Under the pieces are notes generated by a model. The model searched no databases, had not been told where the DNA came from, and saw only the letters and a list, made by a program, of their open reading frames with translations. This document shows positions 11,526 through 25,657 of a stretch of 64,000 nucleotides of DNA, piece after piece. Location: the NCBI GenBank assembly GCA_013397075.1, contig VWZS01000630.1:1-64000 (forward strand). Direction: 5' to 3'. Position 1 is the stretch's first letter. Each line of letters begins with the position of its first letter. The position numbers and the translations under genes are program-made. The stretch comes from Rhabdornis inornatus (Eukaryota > Chordata > Aves > Passeriformes > Rhabdornithidae).

Positions 11526-14500
11526 ACCATTATTCTGTAGAGGAGAAAAGAATAGACTGGGAATATGTAGTTGATCTAAATACAGGGAATTTTTTCCTGT
11601 ATATAAAAATCTAAGTTTCCCTAGCACTACTTTCAACTTAATGCCACATAGAATTTAACTATCTTCTAGAAAATACACCCATTTACTATTTATGGAATCT
11701 TATTTTTTTAAACTCAGTTTAGTTCTAAAAACCTGCAATTCTTTAATCTCAAACCAACAGTACCCTTCCCTTTAAAAAAAAATTACTGTTAATTTTGCAT
11801 TTATAATTACAGAAGAAGAGATCAAACATATCAAGAAGAATTATTTTCAGGAGAATAACCCTTGACTTTTGTCTACCTGTATGATTGCATTAAATTGTGA
11901 TGAATTAAACTAAATCCTGCTGTGAATGTGTTTTTTGGTTTTTTTTCATGGTGCTTATTCACCCTTTCATCCATGATGAAGCTGGGCAAGGGGGAGCTCC
12001 CTGAGAAATCACCCCAGGCACCACAACATGTGAAGGACCTTCCCCCTGGAAAACAATTTGGCAGGAAAGGACATGGGGGTCCTAGTGGGCACCAGGCTGA
12101 CTGTGATCCAGCAATGTGTCCTTGCAGTTGAGAAAATAATACAGACAATTGTTATGAATAACCTTATTATATTATTTACACAATGAACTTCAGCCTGCTG
12201 TAAAAAAATAATCCTATCAAAAATAATCACTAACTAGGAAGTAAAGTACTAAAGAGTTTGGATTTAAGGTGTCCCTTGCCAATTCACATAAAACATACGG
12301 TTGACATATATAGGAGATAAAAAATAAAATATTCTTATTCTCAATAAATAGAAAGGACAAAAAGATAAAGAAAATTTATATAGACCAAAAATTTGACACG
12401 AGAGGTCTGAATCCAGGCTGTGTGGGCTTAAAATTAAAAGAAATGCTTCCAAGAAAATTAAATCTTATGGAAGGTCTCTGAAAATTTGTATATCCCTGGC
12501 AAAATCACACCAGCTGTTGCACTGTTAAATACAGTAAAGACACCCCTTAGGATTAGAAACAAGGCTCTAATTGGGAGAGCCAATTAGAGCAAGGCAAAGA
12601 ACCCCTTTCCTGAGTCTGAATGCTTTTGATAACTGCTCCTGTTTCATTTCCTTCAGGAGATCAGAAACTTCCAGTGCAGACCTGTAAAAATTAAATGGTT
12701 TTTTCCTCAATAAACACAAGACTTTGATACATTAGGAAGCTCTGTGTTACTTCCTACTATTAGAGGTGCTTTCCTTGCTATGAGAATCATGTGGCTGTGA
12801 AACAATTGACATTCTTGTCTTATTATCAAGCTTGGGTGTAACAACAGATTTGTGGCAGTGATGACAGTTACCTGTGGTACAACATTGCAGGTCATACACA
12901 CAGGCATAACCTTAGTATAACATTCACTGCTCTCCCAGTTTGTTTAAAACTTGAATGTGCTGGAATCACTGGATCTTCTTTTTTATTAGTGTTTGGGTTT
13001 ACCAATTAATTTCTTTTTTGAGATTTATACACAATAGTGACTCATAAGTCAATGTAATCTATTTTTATTTCAAAGGTAAAAAGAAGGGATTAATTTGGTT
13101 AACAGAACTGCCTATTTTGTCTTTGTTTTGATTGATTCTATATTATGCTTTTTGTTAACATTTTAAAATAGCATAATTACCAGGACACAGATAAGTGATT
13201 AAAAATTCATTGATCATTTTCTCCAAATGTTGCCTATCTGCCTCTTTAAATAAAAGTACATTATTTGCAGCTAGTATGAACAATTATGTGATATTTTTTA
13301 TAATAGTTCACATAGATTAGCAGGATTTCTATCCTTCTGGAAAGTTTCAGGAGCAGATGGGTTTAAGGCCTCCACAAGGGTCTCAGTGACTCAGGTTCAG
13401 CCCTGTCAGCTCCCATTAAGCTTCCCAGCAGACACTAATGCTGTGGCACTAGCAGGAATTTAGAATACTCTTGCTAAAATTATTTTTATTAACACCATGA
13501 GTCTTCCACATTATCTCTCAGATATGTCCATGCAGCATTTCTGACTCTGCTTATTTATGAATATAGTTCCACAGTGTGTGTTAAACTAGTATTGTTCCTA
13601 ATCTGTGTTTTACACCACCACCAAAAAAAAAACAACTTCATTTTTAGTAAGACCTCAGAAATATATGGTGTTTCCCATCTCAGGTATAATATGAATATAT
13701 TCCATCTCCCCTGTAGAAAAAACTGTGCATATCTAACAGAATTTTACAGTTTCACATGGTCTAAGGCTCAAAAATGCTAGAAGCAGTCCTTTCCATTTTG
13801 TTCACTCAAATAATATTCCTATTATTCCAAAAACTCTTTAAGAGAAATATGAAAGCAAATACCTTGCTCATTCATCATTTAAGCATTGAAAACTATATTT
13901 TAAAACACTTTTTTTGAAGGGACTGCTCCATTCTCAAATTCGCCATCAGTATCTACAAAATGTAAAGCTCCTTGAATTGCCACATATGATTTTCTAACAT
14001 GTTTTGGCCACACAGAGATGAACATAGGTAACATAGGTAACATTTTTTTCAGTTTCTTATGGCTAAAAAAATTTACAGAGACAAAAAGGAATTAATCTTA
14101 GACTCTTAGATGCCCCTGCCAGAACGCACAAGTGCAAAAACATCTGAAAACGAAAAATTACAGATTGGAAGAGTGAGCTAAATTATTTTCAAGACTGAAA
14201 AGTAATTATTTAAAACAAATAAAACCCAAAACCAAAGTCCCCAAAAAACTAAACCTTAAAGCTCTGTTTCACATTTGTAAAAAAGGCCTAAAGATAGCTT
14301 TATTTTATATAATTTCTTCTTCCTTATGAAGTTGTTTGAAAAATTAGTATATGTAGGAAAACTTTCTTGCTCCTGATCAAAGCAGGAAAACACAAATCCT
14401 TGCAGTACAAAAATTTATATATGGGATTACACAAAGTATGATTTTAAAATGCTGTTTAGCAGTTTTGAGATTCTGTGCATTTTCTGTGGAATACAAATAT

Positions 14501-16667
14501 TTTGTGTATACCTTGAAATAATTAGTACAAAATAGGCTGTTTTAACAAAAGTTTATTATTAAAAACTGTGCCTCACAGCACATCCTTATAGCTAAAACCC
14601 TAAAATCCTTACTGCTGACATTTTATAACAACAAATTAAACAGGTCACTGGAAAAGTGATGGAATGCTCCTGCAGAAGGAGTAGGGGACACACTATAATA
14701 TAGGGTAAGCAGCATTTTGGGGAGAGTTGTAGAGGGATGTTTAGAGGAGCAGCAAAAGGTAGAGGAAGGAAGAGACCTGGGAAGGTTAAAGTTGAGGGAA
14801 AAAGAGATGCTTGTGTGGGCCAGCCAGGATTGCTGCTGGCAGGACACAGCTCAGATGCAGCTGAGTGCAGGAGCAGGATTTGGCTGCAAGGAATCGAGGA
14901 AGAAGGAAATGATGGAAGCAGGACACGAGGACCCAACACCCTCATTTTCTTGCTGTTTAGTTACATACAACCCTTGGACTGAAGGATGTTAGTCTCTCTA
15001 CGTCTGCCTTCATGGTTTTGGTGTATTCCATCCTTCCAATCTATTTTCCAACTAGTCCTATATGATGATGGTACATTATCTTTAGGAAATATTATTGTGG
15101 TGATGAAAACAAATGAAAGTGTGAGTCCTTAGTAAGAGGCTACATTTTAAGTTTTATTTCAGTAGCATCATATGTGACTGTTCTCCACTGGTTTTAGCAC
15201 ACAGGATCCACTCAGCATCTTCTTTTTAAATAGACATAGGATTTGTTCACAGGGTTGCTGTGTAGATTAAGGCATAAAATATCTCAAAAACCTTTCTTGT
15301 CTGTACTGAAAGTCTGATTTTTATAAATGAGTGATATTTTAGGGGATGTACTAGCAATCTGATCACAGTGGCTTTGTGTAAGTACACTTTACTATCATTA
15401 ATGCACAGGTGGGTCAATTGAGCTCACTTGCTGGTGCTGTCTTTCTCTGATGAAAGACTTGAAATTCCACCTAGTGAAACCTTGTTCAGTCAATACATAG
15501 AACCAAGCTAACCTGACAACCTGTGCCAAGTTGTCCAGGACATTTTTTAGACAAGTATTCTGCTAGTGTCCAATGTCAGAGCACAAAAATCATATATCAA
15601 ATTTTAAAATTCCTTACTATCGCAAAAGGCAATAAATTCAACTTTGTGGAAGGATAATTTCACACTTGGCTTACAGACATTTTCCATATTCTTACTGTAT
15701 TCTTCCAGCAAAAGTTAAGGGAGTAGGTCAGTCTTGGTTTGTTAAGAAAGACAGGAGCCTTTCTTGAAATGGAAAATGTAAACCTCCTTCTTCCAAATTA
15801 TTATAATTTTGAAATTAAGGTGCTTTCAGGCAAAGAAATTGGAGTAGGAATAACAGTTTTTTACTAGGAAAGATTAAAATAGAAATATAGTATTACAAGA
15901 AAAACAAACCCAAAACACTAAACACTAACAGAGTGAGAATACAACCTGACACCCTGTCAGTCAAGGTGCCTAAATTTAAGAAAGATTTGCTATTCCTAAA
16001 TGAAGGTGAGACATACTATGTCTTTGATTTTCCCCTAGCATTTCCTACATTCTTTTAAATAAATCTAAAGCAAGCAAACAAACAAAAAGTTTTAATTTAC
16101 AAAATATCCTTCAATGTACAAGATTTCTACTTTCCAAATGTCAGTAATTAATCTGTCAGGTCAGTAAAAATCCATGCAGAGGCAAGATTTATTTCATACC
16201 TAGGGAAACAAGCCTTGCTCGGCTCCCTGAATTCCCAGCCGGTGCTAGGAAGAAAGTGATTTCTCTTTCTCGGTTCCTAGGAGCATTTCAAGAGCTTTAT
16301 TTCAAGGAAATAAAAATTGCTGATGGGGGCCTTGCACTGCTGTTACTTTAGCAGACTTATTTTCATGTGTTTCAGAAACTTTTCCTACCCTTTTTTCCAT
16401 TGCTTGTGTCTTGATTCTATCTAAATTTTTTTGTCTAAAGCTGTCGTGCTGTGATTTTTTAATGAGTTTCCACTCCCCCATTCCTTTGTCAATATTACCA
16501 AAGCCAAGGCTACTGAAAAGTAAACTGTTCTCCATTATTTAAATTTCTATTAATCTCATTCTTAATGCCTTTGGAGAATGTGGTTAAAATTTGACAGTGG
16601 AGTAGCACTTGTGATGCCTCTATGATTTACCAAAATATGAGTGTTGGTCTAATACCCATACTCAACT
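11526..16667. other. Intergenic, AT-rich
   Basis: Apart from the CR1 ORF2 scrap at 12058-12135 nothing is recognised. Overlapping ORFs near 14592-14992 on both strands are a GC-richer patch, not a known gene. Confidence 0.55.
12058..12135 (+). mobile_element. CR1 ORF2 C-terminal fragment
   Basis: Reads degenerate GKDMGVLV then QQCVLA in one plus frame, matching the KDLGVLVD...QQCALAA end of the CR1 reverse-transcriptase ORF. Only about 80 bp remains. Confidence 0.55.
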
Positions 16668-17138
16668 GTGAAGGACAAAAGATTCTCTAACAATTTAAAG
16701 TTAGGAAGTGTGTGTTTATTCAGCACTGGGCAGCAGCCTGAGGTAACCCTTCAATACACACTGCAAAATCACAGGTGATCACAGAGTCTGTTTATTAACA
16801 AAAGCTTCAAACAAATACATGTTCATAATTCCAGCCCCTCCCATCCCCTGTTTCCTATGGTAATTAGCTTGAATGGCTATTAAGCATGCGTGGTTGGCTT
16901 CTTGAATTAAGTCTAGGGTCGTTTTTGTGGGGAGGGGTCTTAAAAAGAGGAAGTAAGGCGAGTCTTCCTTGCCCTGAACTCTCAACCTTTTTTATCAATG
17001 ACAATACAAATGGCTTCTGGGAGAAGTCCAGTTTTCCAAAGAATAAGTTTCTGGTTGCATTGTTAGTGTTTCTTTGGATCTACTTACTAGTTTCATCTTT
17101 TCCCATTGCAAGCACAGCTGAGCAAACATAAAATGACA
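16668..17138 (-). mobile_element. Possible LTR, borders uncertain
   Basis: Minus strand starts TGTCATTTTATG and may end at CTTCACA. It has two AATAAA-type signals (complement of 16714-16719 and 16788-16793) separated by about 75 bp, with GC-richer sequence between, as in avian LTR ends. No matching target-site duplication was found. Confidence 0.4.
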
Positions 17139-18330
17139 GGCAATCAATTATTTAAGTTTCAGATAACTATCTCAAGCCTGCTTTTCTTCTAACTTCTAAC
17201 TTTTAACTTGAATCCTAATTTCACTAAGATTAGTGTTTCATCTATGCCTCTTAACTTCTCTATAAAATTTGACACAGTCTAGGTTTAATTCTTAACAGGA
17301 TTAAACAGGAAAATTACCTTTTTTCCAATGTACCTTTTTTCACTTTTAAAAAGGACAAATGGTTAAAGAAGTTGGCTGATGTGAATGCAGAGGCAGCAAT
17401 AAATGGTGAAATAGGAGAGAGACATGCAAAGGAAAGGTGAGATTAGGTTAAGAAAACTGACAGGAAGGAGAAGCTGGTCCAGTAGTTGGTTGACTGGGGA
17501 CAGACAAAAACGTTTAATGGTGACGATCCAAAAGCAAAAGGCAGCTAGGACTTGAGATTCTGGCAGGTAGAGTATAAAGGACAGAAATACTTTCTTTTGA
17601 GAGGATGACTTTTGACTTTGCAACATGAGTAGTGAACATTTAACTTGGGATTTATTTGCATGCTGAACATGTCTCTTCTGATTAAAAAAAATCTCATCTT
17701 TCTTTTCACATTTTCAGTACCAAGGAGAAAAAAAACAAAATCCAGTGGAAAAAGTATTGATAGAATAACAGCAAAAAAAAAAAAAAAGAGAGACTATTAA
17801 AATTAATAGGAACTTTCCTAGGAAAAGCATTTCATTCTATTCTCAGCAATAAATTACTGTAGTCTCAAATTTCTAAACAAATGTTGCTACACTAAAACAT
17901 AAAGCCTTGAAAATATTAAGCAATGCAATAAAAGCCAGCGTTAGTGTGAGGAAGCTTTTCCTGCATTACACAGAAATTATTTAAGAGTAGTTAAATTAAC
18001 AACAGCAACTCTCAGAAGATTTCCAGTTTTGCCTTCGTGATAGATACAGGGAGGAACTCACCAGTGCTGGATATCTCTGTCCTCTCTCATCATCAGTCTT
18101 TAGACAGCTGCTCCTCTGTCTCCCTCACAATGCTCTTTTATGTCAAAACCTACATTTTAACTCAATTTCCACGTGTTAATGGTGAGCAGTTCCTTCAAAA
18201 GCTGAGACAATTCATCGATGACAGGTCAGAAATAGATTCAGCTCTGAGACCTTGGTGGGGAGAGTTTTACTTGCTGTGTATGAGAAACTCCAAGGACAGG
18301 AGAAAGTCCCTTTGCCCCTGAGACTTTCCA

Positions 18331-18415
18331 GTGGGGTGACTAGCAGGGGGTGGAATGAGATGAGCTTTAAAATCCCTTCCAACCCAAACCATCCTGTGCT
18401 GCTCTGACTCTGCGA
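18331..18415 (+). mobile_element. CR1 LINE 3' end
   Basis: Contains agcagggggtggaatgagat and cccttccaacccaaaccat, the CR1 3' terminus in plus sense; the octamer tail is decayed. Confidence 0.7.
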
Positions 18416-21167
18416 CTGTGCTGGTGACAGCAGATGTATGTTTTCTATCTCAGCAGCAAGATGTCTGACACAGGTGAATTATCAGTTGCTTGTTTCCATT
18501 CAGCTCAGCCCTTTGTGAGCCAGGACAGCAGCACTGGTGTCACCAAACAGGCTGCACAGAATCACAGGACCCCACAACCACCTTGTGCAGGGACATCCCT
18601 GTGCATCTGGGCTGAGGCAACAACACTGATATAGAAACAAGAAATGCTGTTCACTACAGCATCTGGATTTGTGCCCAACCTAGGTAACAGCCAAATAACT
18701 CTGGTCACCTCAGGGCAGTGCTTAAGCTGTCAAGATAATTATGCATCACAAAAAATCATAAAATCATGGAAAGATTTGAGATGGAAGTGCCCCAGCAGCA
18801 GGCATGGAATTTGGTACGAATTTGAGGGCTCAAGAGACCAGAATTTCATTGATCTTGGCCAGTTTTTCAACCCCTGGCCAAAAAAGGGAATCCAGAATGC
18901 CTCTCCTCTTTTCATTCACACATTAGTTTGCCCTAGTTCCTGGTTCCCAGAGATTTCACAGCAAGAACGTAATCTGTGGAGCCTTCTGCTCATTGGTGCT
19001 GTGTCTCACATGGACCTACAAGTGCACTTCTCCCTTTTTTCTGCTGCTTTAAAACCCCTTTAGCCTCAGAAGTTGGTGTTCATGGAATTGCTGCAGAGGC
19101 ATCACAGAGGAGCCTCACTGGGGTCTGTGGGAGAGAAAAGGCTCATGAATATTTTTTCTGAGTGGTGGCAGAGAGGAACACACACCCTTTTCTTAAAGCA
19201 GAGACCTGGGGTGAGGAGCGAAATTTCAGCAAAATAGAGAAAAAGTTTCATCCCTGGATGAAAGACTGGGGATAAGCTAAGGAAAAGTTCCATCACACAA
19301 ACAAGGTTACCTTGTAGTTATTTCCTACCTTATTATTTATTATTTTGACATTTTGACTCTTCCTTGGAGTCCTGTTGTAATGTGTTCACACTTAATGTGT
19401 GTAACAAGACCCCTTTTTGATAAGTTTCATAGCTCAGAACTTTCTCATCCAGAAGTTTAGAGTACTTTGTGTCCTGCAGGATGTGAAGCACAGATGACTG
19501 AACCAGTGGCAAAACCCTATATATTGAGTTATATTGACTGAATTTTCTTCCACTGGAGATAAATCCATTTATGGAGCTAATGCAAAAGCTGTGCACCACT
19601 TATATTATGAAAATAAGACTTAAAACTGCAAAGGAGCCTTTCTTGGTATTTTGATATGAGGTTTTACACACCTTATGCAATATTGTGCAATGTCAGGTCC
19701 CTTCACTTGAAGGACAACTACTTATTAATTACAAAAAAAAAAAAAAGGAAAAATATCAAAATAAAATTCAGCAGCTGAGAAAATTCAAAATCTTTGAGGA
19801 TATAAACTCCATTCACTCAGTTTGAAAATAGATGAAATATGTTTATGAGCACAAACTACCAAAATCCAGAAACTGTGAAACTGGTTATTCTGCCATGTGA
19901 GTTCATGTTAATGCTGAATTTCTGATTCATAGGTTCCTTTAGCCATAATAAGCCAGTACAGAAACATTGAAAGCCAAACTGTAGAAACTTCCATACAGAG
20001 AAAGTACCAGAAATTTATGATATCAAAGATCATTTGATGTGAAGGATATTGAAAATACCAATTTTTTTGTAATTGTATGTTTTGGTGTTATCATGGATGC
20101 ATTATCTATTTTTTCTGCAGGAAAATCTTCTTGTTCCCCTTCTGGAAGATGCCACAATTTTTTTTTTTTTTTTTAATAAACCCTTCCTCAAGCTACAGGG
20201 ATGGATTAGAATATTTCATTTAGTATTTATCCAATTCATTTCACACCCATGATAATGGGTTCCAAGCAAGAAACCTCTTATGTTCTGTCACCTCAAACAA
20301 ACAACAAAAGACTTAGGGTTCCTAAAAGGAGTTTCTTATAGAATTAAAAATTGCAAAAAACGAATGAAAGGGTTTGTCCCCCTTCAGTCCTTGAACCAGA
20401 GCCCCTGCTGTGCTTTGTGTTCTCTCCTGTTGAGATTCACAGTAGCTGGACAGGTAATTCATCCCATCACAATCACCTTCTCCTGCCAGTAGAAGAAGTG
20501 CTCATTAACTGGAACTGATAATAGCAGTTTGGGAGGACTCACCACCATTAAAAAAAAAAATATTTTATTTATATTCTTTCAATCTTATTGCCAAAGAAAG
20601 AAACATGCCCAAAATGTGGTAAGATGGAGCAGTTAAGTGACATTCAGAATTATTTAGAGGAAGATCTATGAAATAACTACACAGTTCATCAAGCAGATGA
20701 ACATAAACAGTAGTTCCAATGTTTTAAGTTGGCATAAAACTAACAAAAGGTGTCAAAAACAGCTGACATAAGAAAGAAATAAAGCAAACATCATTCTAAA
20801 TTGGAATTACAGTGCCTGTGGAATTCTTAAATTGTTCCTCTGTGAGCAAAACACTGAAGATGCCATAAATAAAAAAAAAAGAGAAAAATCTTCCATATTC
20901 ATTATAAAGTAACAGTTTCTAAACCAACAGCAAAGCTGAAACAAACAACAAAAAATTACTGTTTGAAATGGATGTGAGTGGGAGCTTTTCTTTTTTATAA
21001 TTACAGTATTTGTAGTGTGTAAATGTTAAACTCTTCTTGAACAAAACTTAACTTTTTTTTTTTCACTCTGCTCTGGGAAAAACTTATTTTGAAAATATGC
21101 ACCAGAAGCTGGAAGGAACCTCTTTATGCCTTTTTCATGGTTTTCAGTTCTTTAGAATAAATACAAC

Positions 21168-21270
21168 CATAAAATCATCATAAAAAAGACCTGAATTGGA
21201 CCAGACATTAAAGATCATCTAGTTCCATTTACCCAACATAGGCAGGGACACTTTCCACTAGACCAAGAAT
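21168..21270 (-). mobile_element. CR1 LINE 3' fragment
   Basis: Decayed aaaatcatca start, then aaagatcatctagttcca and ggcagggacactttccacta. Confidence 0.65.
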
Positions 21271-21763
21271 TTAAAAAACACATGATGGCTTGACGAAATG
21301 CTGATTTTTCACTGGTTTGAATTTGCAGAATATGGATTTCTGTGCCATGATTTTCTTTTACTTCCACATGGTGCTCGTGGAATAAAGATTCTTTATCATT
21401 TTGGCTACATTTAAGAGTGTGAGTAATTATTCTGCTTTTCTGTTTGGCTTAAATTCTTAGCAGAAAATACAGGTGCAGATGTGAATTAACACATAGAATG
21501 TGTATTTGATGACTGTGTATATTAGATTTCAAAAGACAAAGCCATTCTTAGATATTGTGAACAAATAGGAAAGTTATTTAAAATATTACTTCCTTACAGC
21601 TTTATGAGTCATTTATGTCTTGTATACTGTCGATGCAGCATAAAAAAATTCCAAAATCTGTATTTTGGGGTTCACTCAGTGAATACCTGACTAAAGACAG
21701 GCACAAGCAGGCATTTCCTTTCTAGACCATTGACATCCCTCATTATAGCATGCCTATTAAACA

Positions 21764-21912
21764 CCATGGAATCAGAGAATTTTTGGGATTGGAAGGGACC
21801 TTGAAGCCCATCCAGTTCCATTCCATTCATGGGACAGGACACCTCCCACTAGAACAAGTTGCTTCAAGCCCTGTCCAACCAGGTCTTGAACAATTCCAGG
21901 GATTCTGACTCT
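21764..21912 (-). mobile_element. CR1 LINE 3' fragment
   Basis: Starts catggaatcagagaat, followed by ttggaagggaccttgaagcc and caagccctgtccaacc. Second CR1 within 500 bp of the copy at 21168. Confidence 0.8.
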
Positions 21913-22779
21913 ATGAATTGGGTGTAAAATTACCTATGCCTTCCTCATCTAAGAGCCATCAGCAATTTTTGGTGCTATACTGCTGAATTCATGAAATGGC
22001 TTCAGAAAAACATTTGTGTTTTCCCTGCTTTAAAGTAGTTAAGATAGGAAATACAAGAACAAGTCAAAGTCTAATACTGGCAAAAATAATAATATATTTT
22101 TATCTATAAGGAATCTCACTCCTGAAGCAGGTAAAAATAGAACACAGGTGTATCTGTAGCATTAAAGAGCTCGATTTTTATCAGAATGGGATGTTAGGAC
22201 AGTCTTAATTCCATGGCACTTGGATAAAGCATTACAAAGCATCAATAGGATGCTGATGCCCCCCACAATGCAGATGTAAAAGTTTGTACCCCTCACAGAA
22301 TTAAATTACACAATTTCAAGGCCAGTAAGATATGTACGTTGGTACATTGAAAATAGCCCAGGGAATTTAGATATTTCCTATTCATTTTGGCTGCTAAATA
22401 CACATCTGCTACACATATTTCTTTAAAAATCTCATAGCTCTTTTTCAAAGATGTGATGATATCTATTTAATGCTGTTGAAAAACTGAAACTAATTTAATA
22501 GCTTAGAAACTATAAAGAAGAAACATTAAAAAAAAGATGTAATAATGTGACTTTTAAAACTATTCTATGATAGATGATAATTTGATTTTTTCATATCAAT
22601 ATTTAAAGACTTTTTTCTATCTTTTAAAAGTTTTTCTTTAAATGGCATGTGTTGGTTTTGATTATTGCAGCACTTTTTGCTTTTAATGAAAATAATATTT
22701 TTAAAAATTGAAGCATTTATCTGACTTTTAGTTTATTGGTTTTTTTAAATTTAATATTTCTGTTAATTTTATTGTATTT

Positions 22780-22845
22780 CATAGAATCATAGAAAGGTTT
22801 GGGTTGGAAGAAACCTTAAAGCCCATTCCATCCCAGTCTCTAATT
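22780..22845 (-). mobile_element. CR1 LINE 3' tip
   Basis: Short catagaatcatagaaaggtt followed by ttggaagaaaccttaaagcc; only the last 65 bp of CR1 is present. Confidence 0.75.
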
Positions 22846-25583
22846 AGGAGTGTCTGATGGCAGCTGCAACTGTCATCTAAAGAGAAAACATCTGCATGCT
22901 CGTGGTAATGGCAGTCTCTGTCTCCATACAATTTTTTGTGGTTTAATAACACGTGTCTCACTAAATCTTAGATTCTCAAATTCTAAGCTAAAGGGCAAAA
23001 TAAATTTAAATTGTGGTTATACAAATAGAGGACATGGCAAGTGCAGCATTTTAGGGAGTAGTGGAAAGGATACTCCACTGCTATCTGAAATGCTACACGT
23101 GCACTTTGCTGTCTACAATGTTTTGCCTAGCTAGGGTGAGAAATATGAAGAACATACACTTTTGACAGAGTTATTTACCCATTTCAGAGTAGAAGGCAAA
23201 ACTCTTCTTTCCTTTGGTGATTGTGTAATTTGAGATAATAGTGAAATTCCTTTTCTTGTCCTGCTTGTAGGCTCTGCTTTTTTCCTTCTGCTCATAAATG
23301 TTGAGGGAGCATAAATGAGGAAGGAGCTCTTCCCTCCTCAGGTCTCCTTTTTGCAACCACAAACCTGACCAGTGTTGTACATCTGCTCTCTCCTCCTGTG
23401 GCTCAAACATCCTTGATTTTAGTTTTGTAAATTTGCATACCTTCCCAGCCAGAATGACAAAATAGCACGACCCCAGGGCAGCCTGTACTCTGCTGATTGT
23501 GGCTTCTGAGAAAACGTGACATGGTAGAAACCTGAGGGTACTTTGTTATCATAATCCCCCCATAATGCAGGGGGATGTTCAAGCCATGACTGATTGGAGA
23601 CAAGGTTCTAAAGAAGTAAAATTATGATATGGTATCAGAGTCAAGATTCAAGGCAATAAAAGTTCCTAGACATAGCTCAGTATGTAGACAGGCAACTTAT
23701 GGACCTAATCATAAACTGGGAAAAGAGCTTAAAGCCTCATTGCAGACTGGGTTCTTGGAGACAGGCAGGTGGGATTAGCCATTTAACAAGAACTAGGAAG
23801 CCTCAGACTCACAAATCCATTTGTACAGCTTGCTGGTACACTGCCAAGCTCAAGTTTTTCTCATTATCTTCTTTTCTTCCTCTATTATTTGTAGTTCTAA
23901 ATTGGGATTTTAAAATCTTCTTTACTAGGCTAACCCAGGTAAATTTTAGGCTGCTTCCCTTTATTAGGACATTCTGATAATTTGAGGGTATAACTGGTTT
24001 TAATATTCAATCGTTTGGGTTTTGACATCAACCTTTTTGCTTTTTCCTGTACCTTCTTGTGAGGTGCCATTTCACCACTTTGTTTTCACCCAGCTTGTTT
24101 ACTGGGTGAAAATGTTTTACTGCAGATGTGGAATCATGGAATTGTTAAGGTTGGTAGGTCTTGCTCTTCATCCTGCAAGATGGAATTTGGCATGGGGCTT
24201 CCACTTCTAAGAGGTGGCCTTCTGAAGTTCTGGCAGCACAGCTCTTTTGGACAAGGTAAGCAGCGATGCTGACTCATGGCATGCAGGTGATCTGCTGTTC
24301 CAGGCAGGTAATGCCCAAGGAACAGTATTCCGGCACATTTGTACGGGTTCAGTCCCTGCATGCTTTGTATTTTGCAGGAGTGTCTTTTGAGAAGGGTTTG
24401 TAGCTCCTCTCTTTGCCAAAGAAAGCAAGTTCAGATCCAAACATGGGTGCTCTTGGTGAATTGAGAGGCTTTTTCCAATAGAGAGTTCTCTGGGTTAGAG
24501 CATTCAGTAGGAATGCAAACACCAAGTTGATAATCTTTTTGTCCTAGGACACTCAGTGTGCGAGTACTCCCCAGAGCTGTTCTGTTTGGATCCTGACTCT
24601 GGGAGACTGAAAGTGTAGGATGGTAGCTAGAGCTGAGAAGGAAAATGCTGAAGGCAGAGTGTGATCTGATAAATCGATGGGTGCACTTGAAGTTGTAGGC
24701 AGCAATAGCTTTCTCAGCTGGCAGCTTTCTCTGGTTTTGCCTGATGTTTTCAAGGCTGTGGCCATACTCTGTGGGAGCGAAAAGCTTTGTTAGGGCAAAG
24801 GAGTTTGTGTTGCTCTTGGAGTGTGGTGAAAAGAGCGGCTTGCAATTGGAAGGGGAGGATTGGGGAAATCTTTTTGTCCTGTCACCGTTAATTTGAGAGC
24901 CTGGACGTTTCCAACTTGGCTCTCTGTCCTCGGGGTGGTTTCGAGCTGGGCTCAGTGCGTTTCCTCCTTTTGCAAGTGAACAGCACCATCCTGTGGTTCT
25001 TTTCATGAGCGCTAACAGTGCCCAGGAAAAAGCCAAGTGCATTTCTGGCTCAGCCAAATTCATGTGGGAGCACTTCTTGAAAGAGCTCCGCCGAGGATTC
25101 GGGCTCTTGGAGATAGAATGTAACCTGCGGGAAGTGATGAGGAATTGTTTCATCGGTGGCTTGGCACTTTATAGGCTGCAAAAGAAGGCAATTCCAGCAC
25201 GGCCTCTTCCTTTTAGAACTTTTTCTGTGCTAGACGTGTGACACGCATCCACTGAACTACATCAAATTCCCTGCAGATATGCACTTTCCCTCAAGCTCTA
25301 TGTACCGTCATGAACTCTAACATTCAGCAATTACTCCAAACAAAAATGTTCCAGAGCAAAAAGCCATTTTTGGCTTTCATAGCTACTCAGTGGTCTGTAA
25401 ACTAGACAAGCCACACCAGTCATCCACACGTTCTTCTTCACTATGAATAGAGCATCCTTACATGTTCTCAAGGTGGCAGAGTCCATCGTTACAGCGAAGT
25501 GAGCCCATCAGAGTTGTGCACCAGGACAGAAACCATAGCTGACCCTCCCAGTTCCCTGTAAAACCTGATTTCCAGTAGTAGTA

Positions 25584-25657
25584 GTATTGTGAGTGCTGGT
25601 AAATCCAGCTGAGAACGAATGTGTAGCTAGCCCTGAATTCAGAGAGTGCTGCACATG
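25584..25657. repeat. Copy 1 of a 75-bp direct repeat
   Basis: Aligns over its full length with 26850-26924. Shared landmarks are GTGAGYGCTGGTA, CCAGCTGAGAA, GTAGCTAGC, CTGAATT and GAGYGCTGC. Several differences are C/T changes at CpG sites that are lost in this copy. Confidence 0.75.

Larger units (their letters stand above)
17139..24199. other. Intergenic, AT-rich with CR1 scraps
   Basis: Contains the CR1 pieces listed separately and A or T homopolymers (near 17772, 19732, 20158). The 139-residue frame at 18644-19063 has no recognisable domain and is treated as chance. Confidence 0.55.

Noticed and set aside
18748..18835. CR1-like start aaaatcatggaaagatttga
   Set aside because: Only the first 35 bp or so resembles a CR1 tail and the following bases do not continue it.
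18644..19063. 139-residue plus-strand ORF
   Set aside because: No motif, no splice context, and partly over a possible CR1 scrap.
24128..24165. CR1-like ggaatcatggaattgttaagg
   Set aside because: The match fades within 40 bp, too short to call separately.
24431..25153. 240-residue minus-strand ORF, the longest in the window
   Set aside because: No recognisable domain or motif, composition shifts along the frame, and competing open frames occur on both strands of the same GC-richer block. Described with the block rather than as a gene.
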